The notes under the pieces were generated by a model, which saw only the letters and a program-made list of their open reading frames with translations, was not told where the DNA came from and did not search any database. The position numbers were made by a program, and so were the translations under genes. This document shows, one piece after another, positions 1 through 7,903 of a DNA stretch of 57,250 bases. How positions within the stretch are numbered: position 1 is the first letter of the stretch; every line of letters begins with the position of its first letter. Origin of the DNA: an uncultured SAR116 cluster alpha proteobacterium (GTDB lineage: Bacteria > Pseudomonadota > Alphaproteobacteria > Puniceispirillales > Puniceispirillaceae); the NCBI GenBank assembly GCA_902625725.1, contig CACOCY010000004.1, positions 100,001 through 157,250 on the forward strand, given 5' to 3'.

Positions 1-1
1 T

Positions 2-490
2 GGCGATAGTTTTATTGATAGATATCCGCACGAGCTCTCTGGCGGACAAAGACAAAGGGTTTGTATTGCTAGAGCTTTATCTTGTAACCCGCGCCTCATA
101 ATTGCCGATGAGGCAGTGTCTGCACTAGATGTATCAATTCAGGCTCAGGTTGTAAATTTATTAATTGATTTACAATCTGAATTTAACTTTTCCTATCTAT
201 TTATTAGTCATGACATGTCAGTTGTCGAAAGGATTAGCCATAGAGTAGCAGTGATGTATCTAGGAAAAATTGTTGAAATAGGAAAAAGAGCAGAAATTTT
301 TGGGAACCCGCAACACGATTACACCAAAAAACTATTAGCTGCTGTTCCGATAGCAGACCCAGATCAACGAAAGAGTACGATTGTTCTGAATAGCGACGAG
401 ATACCTAGCCCCATGAAGCCAATTGGTTATGTCAGCCCAAAAGGTAAGATGGAAAAAATATCTGATACCCATTTTTTTCAAGTTAATTGA
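2..490 (+). CDS. Oligopeptide/dipeptide ABC transporter ATPase, C-terminal part
   Basis: The gene is cut by the left edge of the window; the open frame enters at base 2. The visible part contains the ABC signature (LSGGQRQR), the Walker B stretch ([12 protein letters not shown]) and the switch histidine ([10 protein letters not shown]). It ends with the Opp/Dpp-type tail, where a conserved [12 protein letters not shown] motif is followed by a C-terminal extension typical of OppD/OppF-like subunits. It would hydrolyse ATP on the cytoplasmic face of a peptide, nickel or related importer. The remaining transporter genes must lie upstream, outside the window. Family assignment is firm; the substrate cannot be told. 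Confidence 0.93.
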   Translation, partial: GDSFIDRYPHELSGGQRQRVCIARALSCNPRLIIADEAVSALDVSIQAQVVNLLIDLQSEFNFSYLFISHDMSVVERISHRVAVMYLGKIVEIGKRAEIFGNPQHDYTKKLLAAVPIADPDQRKSTIVLNSDEIPSPMKPIGYVSPKGKMEKISDTHFFQVN

Positions 491-500
491 GGGGCTGACG

Positions 501-722
501 ATGAGCAGAATAAAAATTTTATTCTTAGTCTTTCGCATTTTTTGTTCAGAAAAAAGTTTTGCGGCAAGTTATTAAGTGACAATGAATGATAGAGATAGCG
601 CGGGCATGACTGGGTTGTTCATTGTTGATAATGATTACTCTAATATTGTAAAAATAAGGAGGGCAAATGCAACAGATAGTTTAAATATTAAATTACATTC
701 CCTTTTAAAATCACTTCCATAA
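501..722 (+). pseudogene. Small ORF interrupted by an in-frame stop
   Basis: An ATG at 501 opens a 24-codon frame (MSRIKILFLVFRIFCSEKSF...) that looks like an export signal. It stops at TAA 573-575 and continues in the same frame for another 48 codons to TAA 720-722; the second half can restart at GTG 576 or ATG 582. Together it would be a secreted protein of about 73 residues ending LNIKLHSLLKSLP. I do not recognise the family. Either a point mutation has broken a small exported protein or these are chance frames. No strong ribosome site precedes 501. Confidence 0.3.
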
Positions 723-736
723 AAAGGATCCTGTTA

Positions 737-1048
737 ATGTTTATAGCAATGAACCGATTTAAAATCTTGAAGGGTAAAGAGGAAGAATTTGAAGAAATAT
801 GGAGGACAAGAGATACACATTTGTCTGATGTCAAAGGTTTTAAACAATTCAATCTCATTAAGTCAATTGATCAAAAAAACGATCAAGAATTTACAATTTT
901 TGCATCTCATAGTGTTTGGGCATCCCGAGAAGATTTCATTTACTGGACACAGTCTGACGCGTTTAAAAAAGCACATCAAAATGCAGGTAAACGCAAGGAC
1001 ATTTATGTCGAGCCCCCGAAGTTTGAGGGCTTCGAGGTAGTAATCTAA
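737..1048 (+). CDS. Antibiotic-biosynthesis-monooxygenase / IsdG-like small protein
   Basis: A 103-residue protein of the dimeric alpha+beta-barrel ABM family. It opens with the beta strand MFIAMNRFKILKGKEEEFEE, followed by the helix region with W22 and the FASHSVWASREDF strand. It ends with EPPKFEGFEVV, the tail usual in proteobacterial heme-degrading-monooxygenase-like members. Family members act on heme or on quinone-type substrates as cofactor-free oxygenases, but many are uncharacterised. An AAGGAT element about ten bases upstream supports the start. It stands alone between decayed sequence, so its partner pathway is unknown. Confidence 0.8.
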   Translation: MFIAMNRFKILKGKEEEFEEIWRTRDTHLSDVKGFKQFNLIKSIDQKNDQEFTIFASHSVWASREDFIYWTQSDAFKKAHQNAGKRKDIYVEPPKFEGFEVVI

Positions 1049-1130
1049 ATTCCACTGTACTTTTTTTGTTAGAGGTTGATATGTGTTCACACTTTTGGTT
1101 TTGATGTTTTGTAAAATCGACCTTAAAATT

Positions 1131-1184
1131 GTTAAACGGACTCAAAAGATAGATCGTATAGTTTAAATCTACACCTCGCTACCA
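1131..1184 (+). pseudogene. tRNA-Leu(CAA)-like 3' remnant
   Basis: The stretch reads like the 3' half of a tRNA. An anticodon-loop-like CTCAAAA at 1141-1147 is followed by a T-arm-like TATAG-TTTAAAT-CTACA (1157-1173, one mismatch in the stem). Then come seven bases CCTCGCT, a discriminator A and CCA (1174-1184), with a terminator hairpin just downstream. No matching 5' acceptor half (AGCGAGG) is visible upstream, so it is not an intact tRNA. It could be a decayed gene or the scar of an element integrated at a tRNA 3' end. The call rests on appearance only. Confidence 0.25.
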
Positions 1185-1205
1185 AAAAATCGTCGAATCA
1201 ACTTC

Positions 1206-1240
1206 AAAAAAGGCTTAATTTGTAAAGATTAAGTCTTTTT
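1206..1240 (+). terminator. Rho-independent terminator
   Basis: The arms AAAAAGGCTTAAT and ATTAAGTCTTTTT pair over 13 positions with one G-T wobble around an eight-base loop. The 3' arm ends in a T run, with a second T run at 1245-1251. It would end transcription from the monooxygenase gene or from the former tRNA locus. Confidence 0.7.
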
Positions 1241-1273
1241 GCATCTTTTTTTACTAATGCAGTAAATTTTTGC

Positions 1274-1312
1274 AGTTTAAACTATTTATTTGTTTTACTT
1301 AAGCATGCATGC
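1274..1312. promoter_or_regulatory. Two short palindromes upstream of the CoA-transferase operon
   Basis: AGTTTAAACT (1274-1283) and GCATGCATGC (1303-1312) are perfect ten-base palindromes in the leader of the downstream operon. They are plausible regulator sites, but short palindromes are common in AT-rich DNA and no promoter was identified with confidence. Confidence 0.2.
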
Positions 1313-1347
1313 AACTAGAGTAATGGTATGTAATTGGAAGGAAAATA

Positions 1348-1461
1348 ATGATGACTAATTTACCGTGCCTGTTTAACTCAAAGGATATCGCAGGCGTCAC
1401 CCACTTTTTCAAAAAAATGACTTGCTCCGGTAATTCTCTCATGAATACCTTTTGCGCTTAA
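1348..1461 (+). CDS. 37-residue leader-like ORF
   Basis: This short ORF (MMTNLPCLFNSKDIAG...) has the best ribosome site in the neighbourhood: GGAAGG at 1336-1341, six bases before ATG 1348. It ends with TAA at 1459-1461, eight bases before the likely ATG of the CoA transferase, which itself lacks a Shine-Dalgarno sequence. Translational coupling or a regulatory leader is therefore possible. It could also be the amino end of an old gene that has lost its remainder. The peptide is rich in Phe and Cys and matches no family I know. Confidence 0.4.
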   Translation: MMTNLPCLFNSKDIAGVTHFFKKMTCSGNSLMNTFCA

Positions 1462-1469
1462 AAGCTTCA

Positions 1470-2666
1470 ATGCAAGAAACTATGCTTTCTGGCGTTCGTA
1501 TCCTAGACATGACTAACGTGCTTGCTGGCCCATTTTGTTGCCATCAGCTCGCGCATATGGGCGCCGAGGTAATAAAGATTGAAGCTGTTGGAACAGGAGA
1601 CCTTGCCCGGCAGCTTGGAGCGGATAAAGATTTGTCTCAAGCGAATATGGGAATTTCGTTCCTTGCGCAGAATGCTGGTAAAAAATCTTTAACGATTAAT
1701 TTAAAATCAAATGGTGGTAGGGCTATTTTTGAGCGTCTTCTAGTTACAGCAGACGTACTTGTTGAAAACTTCCGCCCGGGCGTTATGAAACGTCTTGAAC
1801 TGGATTTTGAATTTTTGAAGCAGCATCAACCCAATCTTATCTATTGCGCCATCTCTGGTTTTGGCCAAACTGGTCCAATGAGTGCTCGGCCAGCTTATGA
1901 TCAGATCATCCAAGGTCTGTCGGGTGTGATGAGTATTACAGGAAAGCCAGAGGATGACCATCTACGGGTAGGATATCCGCTTGCGGATACTATTGGTGGA
2001 TTGACAGCTGCGATGGCTATTTCTGCGGCCCTCAACAAAACGCCACGCGGGCAGTTCATTGACGTTTCAATGCTTGACTCTGTGCTTACCACTATGGGTT
2101 GGGTAGTCTCAAACTATCTGATTGGCGGAATTGAACCAACAAAGCACGGCAATGAGAATATAACCTCCGCCCCATCAGGGAGCTTTAATACTAAAGATGG
2201 GTTGCTGAACATTGCTGCAAATGAAGAGCGCCAATGGCAAACCTTGATTTCACATCTTGGTTGTAAACATCTGGCAAATGACGATAGATTTGCAAATCGG
2301 GAAAACCGCAAAATTCACCGGTATCAGTTGAACCAAGAGCTAGAAAAATTTTTGGTGGCTAAGCCTGCGAAGCTGTGGGAGGAGGAGTTTACAAAATTAG
2401 GTGTTCCAGTAGGTGTGGTAAAGAGTATTCCTGAAATTTTAAATGACTCGCATACTTACCATCGCGGACTAATTTCTGAATTTAAGGATGTAAAAGGTAT
2501 TGATAGGGACATTTCGCTTGTTCGGACAGGGTTTCACGCTGATGGTAAGCCAATGGAGGTAACCACACCACCTCCTAAACTTGGTCAGCATAATCAAGAA
2601 TTGTTGAGTGAGTTAGGATACAATCAAGAGACAATAGATAAGTTTATAGCGGAGGGCATTATATGA
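1470..2666 (+). CDS. CaiB/BaiF (family III) CoA transferase
   Basis: A full-length family III acyl-CoA:carboxylate CoA transferase, about 398 residues. Landmarks are the N-terminal GVRILDMTNVLAGPF, the GAEVIKIE strand, the KSLTINLKS stretch, and YCAISGFGQTGP followed by RPAYDQIIQGLSG. The Asp in the last motif (residue 144 from ATG 1470) is the nucleophile that forms the aspartyl-CoA anhydride. An upstream in-frame TTG (1452) is an alternative start, but neither start has a good ribosome site. The stop overlaps the next gene (ATGA), so the two are probably co-translated and act on the same acyl group. The carboxylate substrate is unknown. Confidence 0.9.
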   Translation: MQETMLSGVRILDMTNVLAGPFCCHQLAHMGAEVIKIEAVGTGDLARQLGADKDLSQANMGISFLAQNAGKKSLTINLKSNGGRAIFERLLVTADVLVENFRPGVMKRLELDFEFLKQHQPNLIYCAISGFGQTGPMSARPAYDQIIQGLSGVMSITGKPEDDHLRVGYPLADTIGGLTAAMAISAALNKTPRGQFIDVSMLDSVLTTMGWVVSNYLIGGIEPTKHGNENITSAPSGSFNTKDGLLNIAANEERQWQTLISHLGCKHLANDDRFANRENRKIHRYQLNQELEKFLVAKPAKLWEEEFTKLGVPVGVVKSIPEILNDSHTYHRGLISEFKDVKGIDRDISLVRTGFHADGKPMEVTTPPPKLGQHNQELLSELGYNQETIDKFIAEGII

Positions 2667-3439
2667 ATGATGTTGCAGACTGGTGGCAAACTTCTATCAT
2701 AGAGATGGAGCCAGGCCGTATTTCGATAAGGGGCAATGAAATCCAAGACCTTATAGGACAGTTATCATTTCCAGAGATGATCTGGTTGATGGTAATTGGA
2801 ACAAAACCAAAAAAAGGACAAGTAAGGTTACTTGAAGCAGCACTCGTGGCCTCAGTAGATCACGGTCCACAGGCACCTTCGATTGCTGCCGCTCGAATGG
2901 CGGTTACCTGCGGGCTTAGTTTAAACGGTGCGATGGGTACAGCAATTCACATGCTTGATGATGTTCATGGCGGAGCTGGCGAACAGCTAGTTGAATGGCT
3001 TTATGAAATTAATAATACAGGAAAGCAGAAAGATCTCGAAGCTGAGATCATAAATTACCAAGCGCGTGTAGCCAGTTTTATACCAGGATTTGGACACAGA
3101 TTCCACAAACCAGCAGATCCAAGAACGCCACGTCTGATGTCGCTTGTAAGGGACGCAAAAGATGATGGTCTTATCTCTGGTCAATTTATGGAGCTAGCTC
3201 TATCTATTGAACAACACCTTGCCGAAATGAAGGGTAAGCCTATTCCAATGAATATTGATGGAGCGACGGCAGTAATTTTTGCAGAATTGGGTTTTGCTCC
3301 AGCGTTGGCAAGAGGTCTTTTTTGCCTATCTCGCTCAGTCGGCGCAATGGCGCATGGTTATGAACAGATGCAACAAGGTGGTCGCAACAAGGGGCCAACA
3401 CCACCGCATTATCGTTGGCGTTATACAGGGATTATTTAG
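2663..3439 (+). CDS. Citrate-synthase-superfamily protein (citryl-CoA lyase-like)
   Basis: A 258-residue member of the citrate synthase superfamily, much shorter than normal citrate synthase (about 370-430). Conserved landmarks occur in order: SVDHGPQAPSIAAARM (first active-site His region), LDDVHGGAGEQ (second His), GFGHRFHKPADPR (substrate Arg/His) and MNIDGATAVIFAELGF (the general-base Asp). These fit proteins annotated as citryl-CoA lyase or short citrate-synthase-like enzymes. Overlap with the CoA-transferase gene suggests that the transferase makes a CoA thioester which this enzyme cleaves into acyl-CoA plus a keto acid, or the reverse condensation. The substrate is inference. Confidence 0.82.
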   Translation: MNDVADWWQTSIIEMEPGRISIRGNEIQDLIGQLSFPEMIWLMVIGTKPKKGQVRLLEAALVASVDHGPQAPSIAAARMAVTCGLSLNGAMGTAIHMLDDVHGGAGEQLVEWLYEINNTGKQKDLEAEIINYQARVASFIPGFGHRFHKPADPRTPRLMSLVRDAKDDGLISGQFMELALSIEQHLAEMKGKPIPMNIDGATAVIFAELGFAPALARGLFCLSRSVGAMAHGYEQMQQGGRNKGPTPPHYRWRYTGII

Positions 3440-3713
3440 AATATAGAGGTTTAAATGCTTTCTCTAACGACCATCGTGTCCAATTTGAAAAAAAGAATTA
3501 TTTTTAAAGAGCAATATAAATAACTAAAAGATTCCAGTTTATACCTCTAACTCTGAAATTTGAAAGTCTATATTATTAGTATCTTATATTTAGTATACCC
3601 CTTCAGGGTTGCGTCTTTTTTAGGCATTATTTAACATAAAGACACGTTGCAAGTGTGGAAATTCTGCAAAGATTATTAAAACCTACATGGAAATTATTAT
3701 AAGGAAAACAATA

Positions 3714-4067
3714 ATGCAAAAATATGTTCTTTTGGCTAAAGTGAGCAATGAATTTGCTTCTGCAATGTTAAATAAACCGCAGGATCGCCTTGAAATTGTT
3801 CAGCCGATTTTAAACGCATTAAATATAGAAGTATGCGAATTTTTGTTTGCCTCCGATAGTAACTTTAATTTTGTAGGAATTCTGAAAGCTAATTCTGATG
3901 ATGATGTGGAAGCGCTGAAAAATATAGTCTTTGCAAGTGGCAACTTCTCTGAATGTAATTGGTTCCGAGCATATGAGTCTCTAGAATATAAAAATGTTTT
4001 TGAAAAAGGTTCCCAAGTTATGGATAGCTATGTTTCTTCCATGGTAGTGGCGGGAAGCTCAAAGTGA
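3714..4067 (+). CDS. GYD-domain-like small protein
   Basis: Start chosen at ATG 3714, which has AAGGA nine bases upstream; the frame opens earlier without support. The product (MQKYVLLAKVSNEFASAM...) is about 117 residues with the alternating strand-helix pattern of GYD or related ferredoxin-like alpha+beta barrels, including a central FVGILKANSDDDVEALKNIV. No catalytic residues can be assigned. Its stop overlaps the next small gene. Function unknown; the GYD label is a resemblance only. Confidence 0.5.
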   Translation: MQKYVLLAKVSNEFASAMLNKPQDRLEIVQPILNALNIEVCEFLFASDSNFNFVGILKANSDDDVEALKNIVFASGNFSECNWFRAYESLEYKNVFEKGSQVMDSYVSSMVVAGSSK

Positions 4068-4321
4068 GATATTCAAGATGTATAAATTTTACTCTTCTAG
4101 CACCGTCAATATGGCCATTAATCGAGGCATTCTCAAATACAGATAAACGGGAGGGTTATGAACGTTATTTATGCAAAACGAGCGAAAATACGGGAATAAT
4201 TTATGAGGTTTTCTTGAATAAAAAAAGTGCTTCAGAGAAGTTAGATGTTTTATTAGCTGCACAGGCTCTCAAGGAACAGCTTCTAGCAAAGGTCGCTGTC
4301 TCTGAGGGTGAAATAATTTAG
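4064..4321 (+). CDS. Hypothetical 85-residue protein
   Basis: A GTG start overlaps the TGA of the preceding gene (GTGA), an arrangement that suggests translational coupling. The protein starts MRYSRCINFTLLAPSIWP and has a C-terminal amphipathic helix (LLAAQALKEQLLAKV). I do not recognise a domain. A partner of the preceding GYD-like protein is the natural guess from position; an internal start or chance frame cannot be excluded. Confidence 0.45.
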   Translation: MRYSRCINFTLLAPSIWPLIEAFSNTDKREGYERYLCKTSENTGIIYEVFLNKKSASEKLDVLLAAQALKEQLLAKVAVSEGEII

Positions 4322-4371
4322 AGACGAATTTTGCCGTATAACTTTATTTTCCAACATTGTCAGTTGATATT

Positions 4372-4569
4372 TTATACATGCAGTTTGTTTGTTTTTATAC
4401 ATCTGCTACCGCCAAACTTGATGTATGGGAGTCTTGCGTGAATATCGTAAAACATTTCTTCTTGACGAGACTTGCATTGTTCCAAGGAAGGTTTAGGACC
4501 CTTCACATCTTCGAGCAATACACATTGACCTCCTAAAAAACCACATACCACTAATTGAGCAACAAACAT
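4372..4569 (-). CDS. Small Cys-containing exported or membrane-anchored protein
   Basis: A 65-residue protein preceded by a strong ribosome site (AGAAGGGAG, about three bases before ATG), which makes it credible despite its size. The first 18 residues are hydrophobic (MFVAQLVVCGFLGGQCVL). They are followed by a polar region with conserved-looking Cys residues (C9, C16, C33, C57) and the phrase GPKPSLEQCKSRQEEM. This pattern occurs in small uncharacterised alphaproteobacterial proteins that may be disulfide-bonded in the periplasm. Function unknown. Confidence 0.6.
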   Translation of the reverse strand: MFVAQLVVCGFLGGQCVLLEDVKGPKPSLEQCKSRQEEMFYDIHARLPYIKFGGSRCIKTNKLHV

Positions 4570-5084
4570 TACTCCCTTCTTTAAAGTATTATATACGTTT
4601 TCTTTTCAATAAAGATTAGTGCTTAATTTCTCCAATCGTGGTGCAAAAATTGCACACTAGTCCATCGACAAAGTAGATATTTAACCTTTTTTAAAAATAA
4701 GATACTGAAAGTACTTAGTTGATACTCGTTTCTTGCGGCATGAATTTTCTAGTTGAGTATGAAGCACTTTTCAGGCTCAAAATCGAGAATGAAAATTCGA
4801 ATCGGTATAGACTAGCACGAAAATTTTCAGAGAGCTTCTTTTAGTCTTTTCCTTTATTTTATTTCCACCAAAGCCAAAAACGCAATCTATTTGGTATTTT
4901 TCCAGTTTTTCTGTCAAAATACAGTTTTCTATGAGACATTAAATTTCATGCATTTACGCAAAATATTTATTTTTTTAAAAAGAGATAGCTATTTTGTCGA
5001 TTGTAGACATATGATACGCAATACCGTTTGATACAACAAAAACAAAAACAAGAATTTCTAAAAATATATTTGGTTTAGCAAATC
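4570..5084. other. Long intergenic region between divergent genes
   Basis: About 515 bases of AT-rich DNA between the minus-strand small gene and the plus-strand aldo/keto reductase. It holds a perfect inverted repeat at 4641-4655 and must contain the promoters for both sides. Around 5009-5033 the sequence repeats a GATAC motif (ATGATACGCAATACCGTTTGATAC), which could be a half-site arrangement for a regulator. No ORF with a ribosome site, RNA gene or remnant was found. Confidence 0.5.
4641..4655. promoter_or_regulatory. Candidate operator, perfect inverted repeat
   Basis: GTGCAA-AAA-TTGCAC, two six-base arms around three bases, located 72 bases upstream of the start of the minus-strand small gene and far upstream of the aldo/keto reductase. 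The form suits a dimeric helix-turn-helix regulator. No candidate regulator is encoded nearby. Confidence 0.35.
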
Positions 5085-6134
5085 ATGGAATATAGAGCAT
5101 TAGGAAGAACAGGAATTAATGTTTCCAGTCTTTGTCTTGGAACTGACAATTTTGCAGATCCAACACCCGAAAAAGAATGTGCACTCATTTTGGATAAAGC
5201 TCTTGATGCAGGTATAAATTTAATCGATACCGGTGATGTTTATGCTGACGGTGAAGGTGAAAAAATAATCGGTAGGGCACTTAAAGCAAATAAGAAGAGA
5301 CAGAAAACTCTCATAGCCACCAAAGTCGACCATGGCAGACGAAGACCTGGATATTCCGTAGATGATCCAGCTTTATTTGAGCCTAATGATCATGGCCATA
5401 CGAGATTAAACATTATTCGTGCATGCGAAAATTCCCTTAAAAGGCTGGAAACAGATTACATAGACCTATATCAAATCCACAGACCGTCCCCTGATATTCC
5501 TTGGGAAGAACAGCTTTCTGCATTAGACCATTTAGTTCGTCAGGGTAAAGTATTGTATATAGGTTGCAGTACACACGCACCATGGACTATTATGGAAGCC
5601 CTTATGGTGAGCGAACTTAAAAATTTAGTTCGTTTTGTTTGTGAACAACCACCATACAATCTTCTCGATAGAAGAATTGAAAATGAGTTAGTCCCTTTAG
5701 CAAAAAAGCATGGTTTAGGCTTAATAACTTGGGCGCCGATGGGTATGGGAGTTCTAGCAGGTAGGTATGACTCCACGGAGGCCTTTCCAGAAAACTCAAG
5801 AGCAAAGCTTAGGGGAGGTTTTTATGCAGACAGAGTTACCCAAAAAGGTTTAGATGTAGGTAAGGAATTCAGTTTTATTGCAAAAGAGCTGGGTATTACA
5901 CCGGCGCAATTATCAATTATTTGGACGAGGGACCAAGAAGGAGTTACAGCTCCTTTGATTGGCCCTCGAACTCTAGATCAATTAAATGATATTTTGCCCG
6001 TTATCGATATGTCTTTATCGGACGAAACCCGGTTATTATGTGACAAACTAGTGCCGCCTGGCAGTGTAGTAAGTGATTTTCACAATACAGCTGATTGGAT
6101 GAAAATGAGCGTGACTTGGGATAACAGCCAATGA
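5085..6134 (+). CDS. Aldo/keto reductase
   Basis: A 349-residue (beta/alpha)8 NAD(P)H-dependent oxidoreductase. All four AKR catalytic residues can be placed: D48 and Y53 (INLIDTGDVY), K80 (IATKVDHG) and H132 (DLYQIHRP). The C-terminal cofactor region includes PLIGPRTLDQL. Similar proteins reduce or oxidise sugars and aldehydes. It is followed, after a 196-base gap, by a TRAP transporter and an SDR, so it may act on the imported sugar acid or hydroxy acid. Whether it shares a transcript with them is uncertain, because the gap contains a G8 run and likely a promoter. Confidence 0.9.
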   Translation: MEYRALGRTGINVSSLCLGTDNFADPTPEKECALILDKALDAGINLIDTGDVYADGEGEKIIGRALKANKKRQKTLIATKVDHGRRRPGYSVDDPALFEPNDHGHTRLNIIRACENSLKRLETDYIDLYQIHRPSPDIPWEEQLSALDHLVRQGKVLYIGCSTHAPWTIMEALMVSELKNLVRFVCEQPPYNLLDRRIENELVPLAKKHGLGLITWAPMGMGVLAGRYDSTEAFPENSRAKLRGGFYADRVTQKGLDVGKEFSFIAKELGITPAQLSIIWTRDQEGVTAPLIGPRTLDQLNDILPVIDMSLSDETRLLCDKLVPPGSVVSDFHNTADWMKMSVTWDNSQ

Positions 6135-6243
6135 CTATTTTATAGACAACTAATAGTTTCATTCATAATTCTTGAGATTTAAGATTTTAAAATATGAGAC
6201 GAAATATGTGGAATACCGATGATATATGATTTTTGACGAATTT

Positions 6244-6251
6244 GGGGGGGG
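6244..6251 (+). repeat. G8 homopolymer in the TRAP leader
   Basis: Eight consecutive G, unusual in this AT-rich background, lie 80 bases upstream of the likely dctP start. Length variation in such a tract can change promoter spacing or leader structure. Confidence 0.8.
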
Positions 6252-6330
6252 CGTGCTGCCAATTTACTAACCATTTTGCGGCAACATTCTAGCAGGGAGT
6301 ACTAAACATCAATAAATGAAAGGTAAAAAA

Positions 6331-7311
6331 ATGAAACTACTTAAATTATTTTCAACATTATTAATCTCATTAATGTACGTTTTTTCAAACGCCAATGCCG
6401 CTGATTTTACGATAAAATTAGCACATAACGGCCCAGAACAACATCCATTTCAAGACGGGGCTCTTGCATTTAAGTCCGAACTTGAAAAATCTTCAAATGG
6501 TGCCATTGAAGTTCAAATATTTCCTGGGGAACAACTAGGTGATGAAGAGGCGACTAGTCAAATGATAAAGCTAGGAACTCTTCAGTGTGCAATAGAAAGT
6601 GCAGGGGGAGGTTTAGCCCCATTTGTGCCAGAAGCAGATTTATTGAATTTGCCTTTTGTGTTTGACGATGTTGAACATTTTTATAGAGTCGTTGATGGGC
6701 CCATAGGTGCTGGACTCGCCGAGAAGGTTGAGTCTGCCTTGAACGCAGAATTTATGGGCTGGTATTTTTCAGGTATAAGAAATGTTTGGAATGATGAAAG
6801 AGCTGTAAAATCACCAGATGATTTAAAAGGTTTAAAAATAAGAGTAATGGGAAGCCCTGTTCTTATTGACACATTTAACGCACTTGGTGCCCAGGCTACC
6901 CCAATGTCTTTTGGCGAAGTATATACATCTATCCAACAAGGCGTTATTGACGGTGCTGAGACAGACCACGTTGACTTACTTGTGGAAAATTTTTATGAGG
7001 TAACCGAGCATGTTTCTTTAACTGGTCACATGTATCTGGGGGCAGGTCTTATTTGCAGCAACAAATTCTTGGACTCTTTGCCCGCTGATTTGAAAGAAAA
7101 AGTTATCAACGCTGGTAAATCTTCTGTTTCTGTTGAAAGAGAGGCGATGGCAAGTATGACCGGTGATGCTTTAAGTCAACTCAAAGAAAAAGGTTTAAAA
7201 TTCTATGACGTTGACCTTGGTCCTTTCAGGGAAAAAGTAGAATCTGTGTATTTGAAAAATGCAGATAATGTTGGTGGAATGGCCGCAATTGAGGCGTTGG
7301 CTAAACAGTAG
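6331..7311 (+). CDS. TRAP transporter solute-binding protein (DctP family)
   Basis: The start at ATG 6331 is chosen because AAAGG sits about nine bases upstream; an earlier ATG (6316) lacks a site. The product is about 326 residues with a Sec signal ending near SNANAADF. The mature part has the DctP hallmarks PGEQLGDEEA, LPFVFDDVEHFYR and LKGLKIRVMGSPV, where the Arg usually binds a ligand carboxylate, and GEVYTSIQQGVIDGAE. It binds an organic acid in the periplasm and delivers it to the QM membrane pair encoded downstream. The neighbouring reductase and SDR suggest a hydroxy or sugar acid. Confidence 0.92.
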   Translation: MKLLKLFSTLLISLMYVFSNANAADFTIKLAHNGPEQHPFQDGALAFKSELEKSSNGAIEVQIFPGEQLGDEEATSQMIKLGTLQCAIESAGGGLAPFVPEADLLNLPFVFDDVEHFYRVVDGPIGAGLAEKVESALNAEFMGWYFSGIRNVWNDERAVKSPDDLKGLKIRVMGSPVLIDTFNALGAQATPMSFGEVYTSIQQGVIDGAETDHVDLLVENFYEVTEHVSLTGHMYLGAGLICSNKFLDSLPADLKEKVINAGKSSVSVEREAMASMTGDALSQLKEKGLKFYDVDLGPFREKVESVYLKNADNVGGMAAIEALAKQ

Positions 7312-7320
7312 CTACTATAT

Positions 7321-7352
7321 TGTAACAGGCAGAAAAATTTCTGCCTGTTACA
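7321..7352 (+). terminator. Intra-operon hairpin after the TRAP binding-protein gene
   Basis: Perfect 15-base inverted repeat: TGTAACAGGCAGAAA pairs with TTTCTGCCTGTTACA. It starts nine bases after the dctP stop and lacks a long T tail. It most likely stabilises the 3' end of the dctP message or partly terminates transcription, giving more binding protein than permease. Confidence 0.75.
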
Positions 7353-7405
7353 TATTTAGTAATCAAGATAAACAAAACTATATAAGTAATTAAAGATGGG
7401 CCTGT

Positions 7406-7903
7406 ATGACTAAGCAACTAAAAAAGCTTTACATATTCTTTTTTAAGTACAGCTTAGAAATTGCACTTGTCTTCTTATTAATTGCTATGACTTTGACAGT
7501 TTTTTCCCAAGTTATAGCGCGCTACATATTTGAAGCCCCTCTCTCCTGGTCTGAAGAACTAGCAAGATTTATTTTAATTTGGCTGTCAATGTTAAGCGCT
7601 GCCTATGCGTTTAAAACAAAGTCACATTTTGCACTCACCATTTTAGTTAGCAAATTGCCTGATAAGCATCAGAAGATTACTTCTTTTTGCATCCATATCG
7701 TCGTTGCAATATTTTTTCTTATAATATGTTATTATTCAGTGATTTTTGTCCATAGTGTAAATGGTCACATTGCGCCGGCTCTTCAGATTTCGATGCAAAT
7801 TCCATATAGTTCTATAATTGTTGCAAGCGGATTAATATCAATATTTTCTCTTCTATCGGCAGTGAAAACAATTCCAAAAAAGATTAAGTCTAAAAAGAAA
7901 TGA
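7406..7903 (+). CDS. TRAP transporter small permease (DctQ family)
   Basis: A 165-residue inner-membrane protein with four predicted helices (about residues 15-37, 50-68, 88-110 and 128-150). It has the DctQ signature ARYIFEAPLSWSEELARFILIWL. It bridges the binding protein and the large permease. The next gene overlaps its stop by four bases, as usual for QM pairs. The C-terminus is very Lys-rich (KKIKSKKK). Confidence 0.92.
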   Translation: MTKQLKKLYIFFFKYSLEIALVFLLIAMTLTVFSQVIARYIFEAPLSWSEELARFILIWLSMLSAAYAFKTKSHFALTILVSKLPDKHQKITSFCIHIVVAIFFLIICYYSVIFVHSVNGHIAPALQISMQIPYSSIIVASGLISIFSLLSAVKTIPKKIKSKKK

